This document shows, piece after piece, positions 6,779-11,769 of a stretch of DNA of 11,769 bases. This stretch comes from CAZGXI01 sp964529715 (GTDB taxonomy: Bacteria; Chloroflexota; Anaerolineae; Aggregatilineales; Ch27). The notes below the pieces were generated by a model. It ran no database searches. It was not told the DNA's origin and saw nothing but the letters and a program-made list of their open reading frames with translations. The translations under genes were made by a program, and so were the position numbers. Where the stretch lies: assembly GCA_964529715.1 (NCBI GenBank), contig CAZGXI010000064.1:1-11769 (forward strand), given 5' to 3'. Position 1 is the first letter of the stretch. Every line of letters starts with the position of its first letter.

Positions 6779-6797
6779 GCTTAAATGTGATTTAAGC
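6779..6797. promoter_or_regulatory. 19-bp palindromic operator candidate upstream of ugpB
   Basis: GCTTAAAT and ATTTAAGC are perfect inverted arms around a GTG centre, about 95-113 bp before the ugpB start. Size and symmetry suit a dimeric repressor or activator of LacI, GntR or DeoR type. No regulator gene is in the window, and no second copy was seen near glpA. Confidence 0.5.
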
Positions 6798-6918
6798 CCG
6801 GCAGCACAGGCAAAACAAAAACGGTCTCCCGGCAAGCACTTTACACCACACGGTCCCGCCCTTTGGTCGTTTGTATCGGCAGAACCACCCGAGGGCGCTG
6901 GTCCGCAGGGGCAATCGG

Positions 6919-6946
6919 TTGCCTTGCCGTATACCTATTTTATATC
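6919..6946 (+). promoter_or_regulatory. Weak promoter candidate for the cupin gene
   Basis: TTGCCT (6919-6924) and TATATC (6941-6946) are separated by 16 bp. The match is moderate, and it would give a leader of about 110 nt. It lies in the most A/T-rich part of this gap. Other placements are possible. Confidence 0.25.
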
Positions 6947-7065
6947 AGGTCAGCGGATTTTTCTCATCTATAGGGCATGAATTAGCGGTAAATTCGCACA
7001 AGGCGTTAAAGACCTATCACTGCCAGAAAAAACCTGCGCAGAAACGATCACAGGAGAATTCGCAC

Positions 7066-7398
7066 ATGGACTTTCCTCCCATCATCACCCGTCTGCCACA
7101 GGCTGAGGTGCCGTTTCCCGGCATCGACGCCTACATGCTCCGCTCGCCCGACGGTCTGGTGGTCTTTTTCCACTTTACACGGGAGACGGTCGTTGCCACG
7201 CATTCGCACGGTGCGCAGTGGGGCACGGTGCTGGAAGGCGAGATCGAACTGACCATCGGTGGCGAGACGCACGTTTACCGCCCCGGCGAAGGCTACGTGA
7301 TCGCGGCGGGCCAACCGCATGGCGCGCGCATCCCGGCGGGCACGAAGGTCATGGACTTTTTCGAGGAACCAGACCGGTACAAGCCACGCCAGGCGTGA
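7066..7398 (+). CDS. Small single-domain cupin protein
   Basis: The 110-residue product folds as one cupin barrel by motif. Motif 1 is THSHGAQWGTVLEGEIELTIGG (about 45-66) with H46 and H48. Motif 2 is PGEGYVIAAGQPHGARIPAG (about 73-92) with H85. The metal-site glutamate expected three or four residues after the second histidine is replaced by Gln51 (or Trp52), so the metal set would be three His with a weaker fourth ligand. The ending MDFFEEPDRYKP is typical of a compact cupin family found in Firmicutes and related bacteria, function unknown to me. The ATG has AGGAG (7052-7056) 9 nt upstream. It is divergent from ugpB, and no operon partner is visible. It may bind a sugar or small ligand, but nothing here shows which. 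Confidence 0.85.
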   Translation: MDFPPIITRLPQAEVPFPGIDAYMLRSPDGLVVFFHFTRETVVATHSHGAQWGTVLEGEIELTIGGETHVYRPGEGYVIAAGQPHGARIPAGTKVMDFFEEPDRYKPRQA

Positions 7399-7426
7399 GC
7401 TAAAAGAAGGAGAGCATTTGGCATGA

Positions 7427-7453
7427 CGGTCGAGGCGCGCCGACCTTCGACCG
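7427..7453. terminator. Hairpin after the cupin gene
   Basis: CGGTCGAGG (7427-7435) pairs with CCTTCGACCG (7444-7453), leaving one bulged T and an 8-nt loop. It begins 28 nt after the cupin stop. There is no T-run, so it is only a possible terminator or mRNA end structure. Confidence 0.35.
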
Positions 7454-7508
7454 GGATTATATCTATTCCACGTGGCGGCGCGGGTGAATGTTCATGTGAG
7501 AGAAGTGT

Positions 7509-7531
7509 AGCGGCGGACCAGGTCCGCCGCT
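7509..7531. terminator. GC-rich palindrome between convergent genes
   Basis: AGCGGCGGACC and GGTCCGCCGCT are perfect 11-bp arms around a single A. It lies between the convergent cupin and anti-sigma genes, 6 nt past the anti-sigma stop, so it could end transcripts from both sides. It lacks a T-tract. A related hairpin with the same AGCGGCGG core follows tatA. Confidence 0.55.
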
Positions 7532-7537
7532 GTGAGT

Positions 7538-9379
7538 TCACGGTATAGGCGTCGATGTGGGAGTGGCGTTCGGCCTGTAGACGATCTGACCCTCGCGCGC
7601 CTCGGCAGTCTGCCCATTGCCTGCCATGATGCCGTACCACCACGCGCTGCCGTCGTACCAAGCGTAGGTGATTGTCACCGTCGTGTTGGCCGGAATGCCG
7701 CCGACGGCCTGGGTGGTGATCATCTGCCGCCCGGAACCGATGGCGCTGTTGTAGACGGCGGTGGGCGTCGGGTTGGGGGCGGTGTAGGGCGAGAAGGTCA
7801 ACTGGTCCTGCTGCGCGTCGGCAGTCACGCCGCTGTCGGTGGCAATGGTGTAAATCCAGGTAGTGCCGTTGAACCGCGCCGAGCCGATGCGCACGTAAGT
7901 GTTGGCCGGGATGGGGCCGACGGTTTCCAACGTCATTACGGCGTAAGCGCCTCCGATGTAGCCGGTGAACCGAGGTGTTGGCGTGGGGCCGGGGGTCACG
8001 TTCGGCGCGTAGGTGATCTGATTTTCGCGGGCCTGGCCTGTGCGAACCTCGTCCTCGGCCACGATGAAGTAGAGCCAGCCCTGGCCGTCGTAGCTGGCGT
8101 GGCTGATCCGCACGCGGGTGTTGGCCGGGATGTCGCCTACCGCTGTCGTCGTGATCATGAGGTAGCCCATGCCGATGCTGCTCCCAAACTGCATCATTGG
8201 CGTCGGGCCGGGGGTGTAGTCGGGTGCAAAGGCTAACTGCGTCTGGCGGGCCTCGCCTGTGCGGACCTCATCCTCGGCCACGATGACGTAAATCCAGGTC
8301 TCGCCGTTGTACCACATGTGGCTGAGGCGCACGCGCGTGTTGGCCGGGATGTTGCCCACCGTCTGCGTCGTGATCAGGGAATAGCCGGTGGCGCTGCCGA
8401 ACATGGCCGTCGGCGTGGCGGGCGGATAGATGGGCGTCGCGGACGGAGACAGCAAGGTATCGCAGACGCCGTCCAGTTTGACCGCCGCGCCGGGCACCCA
8501 GCCGAAGTTCCCGTCGGGCAGGATCACGACATACCAGCCTGAGGCATAAGCCGTTACCTGGGCAACCTCACCAGCCCGCAGTATTCCTGTGAAGGGTTGA
8601 TCCGTCCCCGGTCCGGCGAAGACACGCACATCCTCCACGCCGATAGGACTGGCTGTGCAGGCGGGCCAGGGCAGGGGGGTGCTGCTGGGAGGGGCAAATT
8701 GCGGCTGCGCCATGCCTCCTCCACCTGAACTGTTGGTGGGCTGAACAGCAGTGCTCGGCAGGCGGGTCGGTGTCAGGTACACGACCAACGGCATCGTGGT
8801 GGGTGTCAGGTACACCACGAACGGCGTCGCGGTGGGTGTTCGGGAAGGCAGGATGCCCAGGTCTTGCGAGGTGTTGAAGGCGGTTGGCGTTGGGCTGCTG
8901 ATGAGGATGGCTGTCGGCGTCGGCATGACGGTTGCCCCGCGACGTGGGGTCAGGGTCACGCCGGGCGCAGCGGCGACACTGGTTGCATCGGACACATCCT
9001 GCTGGGAAGGTAGGCGAGAGGCCATTAGGGCCAGCAGCCCGCCGAACAAGAGGACGGTCAGGAGAGCAGCTGCCAGGGTCAGCGAGAGGCGCGCCTGCCG
9101 ACGTGGATATGTTGGAAGTACATAGGCATCGTGCTGCCCGGCACCGTTGGCGGAAATGGCCTGCGGCGCGGCGCTGACGCGCGGCGAGAGTGGCGGTAGC
9201 CAGGATGCCTGGCGGCTGGCTTCTACCCGAACGGCAGCCGCGATGGCGCGCCATTCGTCCACCGATTGGCGGCAGTCTGGGCAATGGGCCAGGTGGCGTT
9301 CCAGGGCGGCGGCGTCGGGCAGGGGCAGTGTTTGGGCTACATAGAAGGGAATCAAGTCTTCCCACGGTTTATGAGGCAT
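7538..9379 (-). CDS. Membrane anti-sigma factor with zinc finger, SH3b-like domain and four tandem repeats
   Basis: The 613-residue product should bind and silence the ECF sigma factor encoded just before it. Residues 1-50 form a zf-HC2 type anti-sigma domain with H29-x3-C33-x2-C36. A single membrane segment lies at about 98-120, followed by a Pro/Thr/Ser-rich stalk (about 140-240) and an SH3b-like domain (about 241-306, VRVFAGPGT to GWVPGAAV). Four repeats of 72-73 residues follow (about 328-613), each with VGxIPANTxV, an aromatic W-Y strand and an A-x-x-x-Q-[ILV] close, separated by TPGPTPT-like linkers. The ATG has GGGAG (9389-9393) 9 nt upstream and overlaps the sigma stop by 11 bp. The repeats are outside the membrane and may sense the envelope or bind the cell surface; this is inference. 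Confidence 0.85.
   Translation of the reverse strand: MPHKPWEDLIPFYVAQTLPLPDAAALERHLAHCPDCRQSVDEWRAIAAAVRVEASRQASWLPPLSPRVSAAPQAISANGAGQHDAYVLPTYPRRQARLSLTLAAALLTVLLFGGLLALMASRLPSQQDVSDATSVAAAPGVTLTPRRGATVMPTPTAILISSPTPTAFNTSQDLGILPSRTPTATPFVVYLTPTTMPLVVYLTPTRLPSTAVQPTNSSGGGGMAQPQFAPPSSTPLPWPACTASPIGVEDVRVFAGPGTDQPFTGILRAGEVAQVTAYASGWYVVILPDGNFGWVPGAAVKLDGVCDTLLSPSATPIYPPATPTAMFGSATGYSLITTQTVGNIPANTRVRLSHMWYNGETWIYVIVAEDEVRTGEARQTQLAFAPDYTPGPTPMMQFGSSIGMGYLMITTTAVGDIPANTRVRISHASYDGQGWLYFIVAEDEVRTGQARENQITYAPNVTPGPTPTPRFTGYIGGAYAVMTLETVGPIPANTYVRIGSARFNGTTWIYTIATDSGVTADAQQDQLTFSPYTAPNPTPTAVYNSAIGSGRQMITTQAVGGIPANTTVTITYAWYDGSAWWYGIMAGNGQTAEAREGQIVYRPNATPTSTPIP
7544..8398 (-). repeat. Four tandem ~73-codon repeats in the anti-sigma ectodomain
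   Basis: The units lie at about 8195-8398, 7982-8185, 7763-7966 and 7544-7747. The I-P-A-N-T motif starts at residues 344, 417, 490 and 562, a period of 73, 73 and 72. A conserved tryptophan recurs at 362, 435, 508 and 580. Units 1 and 2 are closest at DNA level (both encode I-V-A-E-D-E-V-R-T-G with few base changes), which points to a recent duplication; units 3 and 4 have diverged. Confidence 0.9.
8769..8834 (-). repeat. Two tandem 33-bp units in the stalk of the anti-sigma protein
   Basis: Two adjacent 33-bp copies both begin GGTGTCAGGTACAC on the plus strand and encode 11-residue units containing VVYLTPT. They lengthen the Pro/Thr-rich stalk in frame. A weaker third copy may follow (GGTGTTCGGG at 8835). 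Confidence 0.75.
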
Positions 9380-9959
9380 CGCTTTGTTCTCCCATCACCT
9401 GCAAAGTCCGGCGCAGGGCTTCTTTGGCCCGGTGTAGGCGGCTCTTGACGGTTCCCAATGTGATTTGCAGCACGTCTGCCACTTCTGGCCCAGAAAGCTG
9501 CTGATAAAACACCAAATCCAGAATTTCACGCTGTTCGGCGGGCAGACGGCGCAGCGCCTCCTGCAAGGCTTGTTGGCGCGTGGCGCGCTCGACTCGTTCC
9601 ATCGGCCCGGTATCCGGGCTGGGCGAATCGAAGCCGTCGTCTAGGGAAACCAGCGCCGGGGCATGTCGGCGCTGCCGGTTGATGGCGCGGTTGCGCGCGA
9701 TGGTGAGCATCCAGGTGCGCACTTTACTCTCTCCTCGGAACCCTGCCGCGTGCTGCCACACGGCCAGCATCACATCCTGAAGCACTTCTTCGGCGGCTGC
9801 CCGGTCGTTGAGGCAGGTAAGCAGGTAGCCGAGCAGGTACGGCCCGTGCCGCGCGTAGAGCATATCCAGGGCGCGCGCATCGCCGGCGGCAATGGCGTGG
9901 AGCAGCACCAGATCAGGATCGGCGTCCGGCAGTGGCGCGGTCAAAGTGGGTTCGATCAT
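9369..9959 (-). CDS. RNA polymerase ECF sigma factor (sigma-70 family)
   Basis: The 196-residue protein is of usual ECF length. Region 2 spans about 17-98, with DRAAAEEVLQDVMLAVW for core binding and FRGESKVRTWMLTIARNRAIN (74-94) for -10 recognition. Region 4 spans about 130-186, with ALRRLPAEQREILDLVFYQQLS and the helix-turn-helix GPEVADVLQITLGTVKSRLHRAKEAL. There is no region 3, as expected. The ATG is preceded by AAAGG and CAGG within 8-16 nt. The gene overlaps the anti-sigma gene by 11 bp, so the pair is co-translated. A promoter of ECF type lies directly upstream. The target genes beyond this pair are unknown. Confidence 0.95.
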   Translation of the reverse strand: MIEPTLTAPLPDADPDLVLLHAIAAGDARALDMLYARHGPYLLGYLLTCLNDRAAAEEVLQDVMLAVWQHAAGFRGESKVRTWMLTIARNRAINRQRRHAPALVSLDDGFDSPSPDTGPMERVERATRQQALQEALRRLPAEQREILDLVFYQQLSGPEVADVLQITLGTVKSRLHRAKEALRRTLQVMGEQSDAS

Positions 9960-9982
9960 AGATTTGCCTGCCTTTCTACTTT

Positions 9983-10011
9983 ATAGACACGGTGGGAGCG
10001 GTGAGGGTTCC
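9983..10011 (-). promoter_or_regulatory. ECF-type autoregulatory promoter of the sigma/anti-sigma operon
   Basis: On the minus strand GGAACCC (10005-10011) and GTCTAT (9983-9988) are 16 nt apart. The E. coli sigma-E consensus is GGAACTT then about 16 nt then GTCTAA, so the match is close. The start would fall near 9976, leaving a short leader with the ribosome binding site. ECF factors commonly drive their own operon from such a site. A sigma-70 reading through TATAAA (9980-9985 region) lacks a -35. Confidence 0.65.
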
Positions 10012-10096
10012 ATTTCGGGGATGCCGGCGCTCTGGCGCGCGCCTGATCCCCAGAACTGCCCGGCGGCGACCTGCCCGTTTTTCGGTCGGCATTTCG

Positions 10097-10124
10097 TTCC
10101 CTCGGCATGATAGCGCGGTATAAT
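10097..10124 (+). promoter_or_regulatory. Promoter of tatA
   Basis: A perfect TATAAT (10119-10124) stands 39 bp before the tatA ATG. The best -35 is weak (TTCCCT, 10097-10102, 16-bp spacer). A direct repeat TCGGCAT (10086-10092 and 10102-10108, 16 bp apart) straddles the -35 and could be an activator site that makes up for the poor -35. Confidence 0.55.
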
Positions 10125-10162
10125 GTGCCCATCGACGGCCTGTGACGGAGATGGAGACGACC

Positions 10163-10345
10163 ATGCATCTGGGACCCACCGAACTGCTGATCATCTTGGT
10201 CATCGTGATCATCCTCTTCGGCGTCGGGCGCCTGGGGCGCATCGGCGGCGAATTGGGCACGGCGATCCGCGAGTTTCGCCGGGGTGTTCAGGGCGAGGAA
10301 GAGAAACCGACCGAAACGCAAGATAGCGGCGATAAACCGGCCTAG
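10163..10345 (+). CDS. tatA: Sec-independent protein translocase subunit TatA/TatE
   Basis: TatA oligomers form the pore-like part of the twin-arginine translocase, which exports folded proteins. The 60-residue product has the family pattern: a short outer N-terminus (MHLGPTE), one membrane helix (about 6-19), the FG hinge (F19-G20), an amphipathic helix (about 23-42, ending AIREFRRG) and a charged soluble tail. It has RLGRIG where many relatives have a proline after the leucine. The ATG was chosen because GGAG (10153-10156) lies 6 nt upstream; a GTG at 10142 would add seven residues before the usual start. The gene stands alone; tatC and tatB are not in the window. It is divergent from the sigma factor gene across a 203-bp gap. 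Confidence 0.92.
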   Translation: MHLGPTELLIILVIVIILFGVGRLGRIGGELGTAIREFRRGVQGEEEKPTETQDSGDKPA

Positions 10346-10370
10346 CCGTATCTGGAGGGTAGTGGGCGAG

Positions 10371-10450
10371 GTCGAAAATGCGTGCAGCGGCGGGCTTGGA
10401 GTGGAGTCCGCCGCTGCGCCTTATGGCCCAGGGGAGAGGTGATTTTCGAC
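10371..10450. repeat. 9-bp inverted repeat enclosing the tatA-end hairpin
   Basis: GTCGAAAAT (10371-10379) and ATTTTCGAC (10442-10450) are perfect inverted copies 62 nt apart, one on each side of the GC-rich stem-loop. Together they could form a long two-step stem. Alternatively they are paired binding sites upstream of glpA. A chance match of 9 bp at this distance cannot be excluded. Confidence 0.4.
10384..10417 (+). terminator. GC-rich stem-loop after tatA
   Basis: GCAGCGGCGGGCT (10384-10396) pairs with AGTCCGCCGCTGC (10405-10417), 13 bp with one G-U pair and an 8-nt loop, 39 nt past the tatA stop. There is no T-run. The core AGCGGCGG...CCGCCGCT is shared with the palindrome at 7509-7531, suggesting a common type of gene-end hairpin in this genome. 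Confidence 0.55.
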
Positions 10451-10472
10451 ACGCGCCGATGGGGATAGGCAG

Positions 10473-10481
10473 TGTTACACT
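10473..10481 (+). promoter_or_regulatory. Extended -10 promoter for glpA
   Basis: TGTTACACT is a TG-N extended -10 (TACACT at 10476-10481) 40 bp before the glpA ATG. No good -35 is found at the normal distance, which is common for extended -10 promoters. The same nine bases occur at the dnaX promoter. Confidence 0.45.
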
Positions 10482-10521
10482 CGCACACGGCTCAAAGGAT
10501 GTCTGGGGAAAGTGGGCAGCG

Positions 10522-11769
10522 ATGGCTGAGCTGTCTTGCGATGTGCTGGTGATCGGCGGTGGGGCGACGGGCGTGTGCGCGGCCTATGACGCGGCCCGGC
10601 GCGGCCTGCGCGTGATCCTGGCGGAAATGAACGACCTGAGCACCGGAACGTCCGGGCGCTTTCATGGGCTGTTGCATTCCGGCGCGCGCTACGCCGTGCG
10701 CGACCCGGAGTCGGCGCGCGAATGCATTCTGGAAAACGCGATCCTGCGGCGGATCGCGCCGCAGATCATTGAGGATACCGGTGGGTTGTTCGTGGCCGCA
10801 CCGGGCGATCCGCCGGATTACGTCCCGCGCTGGATCGAGGCGTGTGCAGCAGCCGGCATTGCCACTGAGGAGATCACCGTCCCGGAGGCACGCCGTCAGG
10901 AGCCGGCCCTCAACCCTGAACTGGTCCGCGCTTTCCGTGTGCCCGATGGCGCGGTGGATGGCTTCGACATGGCGCACGCCTTCACCCGCGCAGCCGAGGG
11001 CTACGGCGCGACGACGTTGATTTACCACGAAGTGACCGCCCTGAACGTCGGCTCCGCTGGCGCGATGGCTACCCTCCAGGACCGGCGTTCGGGCGAAGAA
11101 AAAACCGTCGCAGCCCGGTGGGTTATCAACGCCGCCGGTCCCTGGGCGGGGAATGTCGCAGCCCTGGCCGGGTATGCTCTGCGTGTGACGTGGAGCCGGG
11201 GCGCGATGATCGCCATGAACACCCGCTGGGTGAACACGGTGATTAACCGCCTGCGCCCACCGACCGACGGCGACATCCTGGTGCCCGTTGGCACGGTCAG
11301 CGTGATCGGCACGACCTCGATCCCGGTAGAACGCCCGGACGACAACACCATCGAACCCTGGGAGATCACGGCGCTGCTGGACGAAGGCGAGGCGATCATC
11401 CCCGGCTTCCGGCAAGCGCGGGCGTTGCGGGCATGGGCAGGCGTGCGTCCGCTTTACGAGGCCGAGGCACGTGACGGGACCGAGGGCCGCGCCGTCCGCC
11501 GCACCTTTGATGTGATCCGCCATGCGCCGGGCCTGACCACCGTCGTCGGCGGCAAGTTAACCACTGCCCGCCTGATGGCTGAAAAAGCCGTCGATGACGT
11601 TTGCGCCGGATTGGGAGTCGCGGTGCGCTGCACAACCGCCGACGAACCGTTGCCGGGCGACCATCCCCGTCGCCTGCATACGCTCGGCAGCCGCCTGGAC
11701 GCGCTCGAACATGGGCGGATGCCAGGGCCGTTGATCTGCGAGTGTGAGATGGTCACGCAGGCGCAGGTC
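10522..11769 (+). CDS. glpA: Anaerobic-type glycerol-3-phosphate dehydrogenase subunit A (3' end outside the window)
   Basis: GlpA is the FAD-containing catalytic subunit that oxidises glycerol 3-phosphate to dihydroxyacetone phosphate and passes electrons to a membrane quinone via GlpB/GlpC. The reading frame is open from the ATG to the right edge: 416 residues of an expected ~540. The FAD-binding motif IGGGATG (11-17) ends in E35 of the second strand. HGLLHSGARYAV (48-59), ILVPVGTVSVIGTTS and GGKLTTARLMAE match E. coli GlpA by recall. The last residues, LICECEMVTQAQV, with C406 and C408, start the C-terminal BFD-like [2Fe-2S] domain, which separates GlpA from the shorter aerobic GlpD. The ribosome binding site is weak (GGGGAA 12 nt upstream). 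glpB and glpC may follow off the edge. Confidence 0.93.
   Translation, partial: MAELSCDVLVIGGGATGVCAAYDAARRGLRVILAEMNDLSTGTSGRFHGLLHSGARYAVRDPESARECILENAILRRIAPQIIEDTGGLFVAAPGDPPDYVPRWIEACAAAGIATEEITVPEARRQEPALNPELVRAFRVPDGAVDGFDMAHAFTRAAEGYGATTLIYHEVTALNVGSAGAMATLQDRRSGEEKTVAARWVINAAGPWAGNVAALAGYALRVTWSRGAMIAMNTRWVNTVINRLRPPTDGDILVPVGTVSVIGTTSIPVERPDDNTIEPWEITALLDEGEAIIPGFRQARALRAWAGVRPLYEAEARDGTEGRAVRRTFDVIRHAPGLTTVVGGKLTTARLMAEKAVDDVCAGLGVAVRCTTADEPLPGDHPRRLHTLGSRLDALEHGRMPGPLICECEMVTQAQV

Larger units (their letters stand above)
6685..7065. other. Divergent intergenic region between ugpB and the cupin gene
   Basis: This 381-bp gap must hold promoters for both flanking genes. It contains a 19-bp palindrome (6779-6797) on the ugpB side and a weak plus-strand promoter candidate (6919-6946) on the cupin side. 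I found no convincing sigma-70 promoter for ugpB, which could mean activator dependence. A plus-strand reading frame extends upstream from the cupin gene to 6871, but it has no ribosome binding site and no family resemblance there. No tRNA or riboswitch was recognised. Confidence 0.6.

Noticed and set aside
5239..6795. 518-residue plus-strand open frame opposite ugpB
   Set aside because: It is a shadow of the GC-rich ugpB codons; it has no family resemblance and ugpB on the other strand is clear.
6871..7065. N-terminal extension of the cupin by 65 residues
   Set aside because: The internal ATG at 7066 has a good ribosome binding site and the cupin family starts there; the upstream part has no family match.
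7423..7548. 41-codon plus-strand frame after the cupin gene with AAGGAG 10 nt upstream
   Set aside because: It runs through two hairpins, overlaps the end of the anti-sigma gene and has no recognisable sequence; probably chance.
10492..11523. 343-residue minus-strand open frame opposite glpA
   Set aside because: glpA is certain on the plus strand; this frame is open only because of high GC and looks like no protein family.
1..11769. CRISPR array, insertion sequence or phage genes
   Set aside because: No regularly spaced direct repeats, transposase, integrase or terminal inverted repeats were seen.

Overview
The window is GC-rich bacterial chromosome. The recR and dnaX families, the proline/threonine-rich 'TPTP' linkers of a surface-exposed anti-sigma factor, and the gene repertoire would suit a Chloroflexota (Anaerolineae-like) genome. 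That placement is inference from style only; no 16S or marker comparison was possible.

Left edge (1-411): no protein gene. On the minus strand there are two near-consensus sigma-70 promoters, each preceded by the same 12-bp box at the same distance. A boxB-like hairpin and a boxA-like motif follow. This is the layout of an rRNA-operon leader, so an rRNA operon probably begins just off the left edge, reading leftward.

412-2992 (minus): dnaX, a ybaB/ebfC homologue and recR form a tightly packed replication/recombination operon with its own promoter in the 100-bp gap before dnaX.

3093-6684 (minus): ugpB-ugpA-ugpE encode the binding protein and two permeases of a glycerol-3-phosphate / glycerophosphodiester type ABC importer. 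The ATPase gene is not in the window. UgpA carries an unusual extra N-terminal membrane region. A stem-loop separates ugpB from ugpA, and a 19-bp palindrome lies upstream of ugpB.

7066-7398 (plus): a small stand-alone cupin, divergent from ugpB.

7538-9959 (minus): an ECF sigma factor overlaps a membrane-spanning zinc-finger anti-sigma factor. The anti-sigma protein has a large extracytoplasmic part made of one SH3b-like domain and four tandem ~73-residue repeats. A typical ECF-type promoter lies immediately before the sigma gene, suggesting autoregulation.

10163-10345 (plus): tatA, a small Tat translocase subunit, behind a perfect TATAAT.

10522-end (plus): glpA, the FAD subunit of anaerobic-type glycerol-3-phosphate dehydrogenase, open at the right edge just as its C-terminal [2Fe-2S]-type domain begins. 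With UgpBAE it points to import and oxidation of glycerol 3-phosphate. The two loci are not in one operon here.
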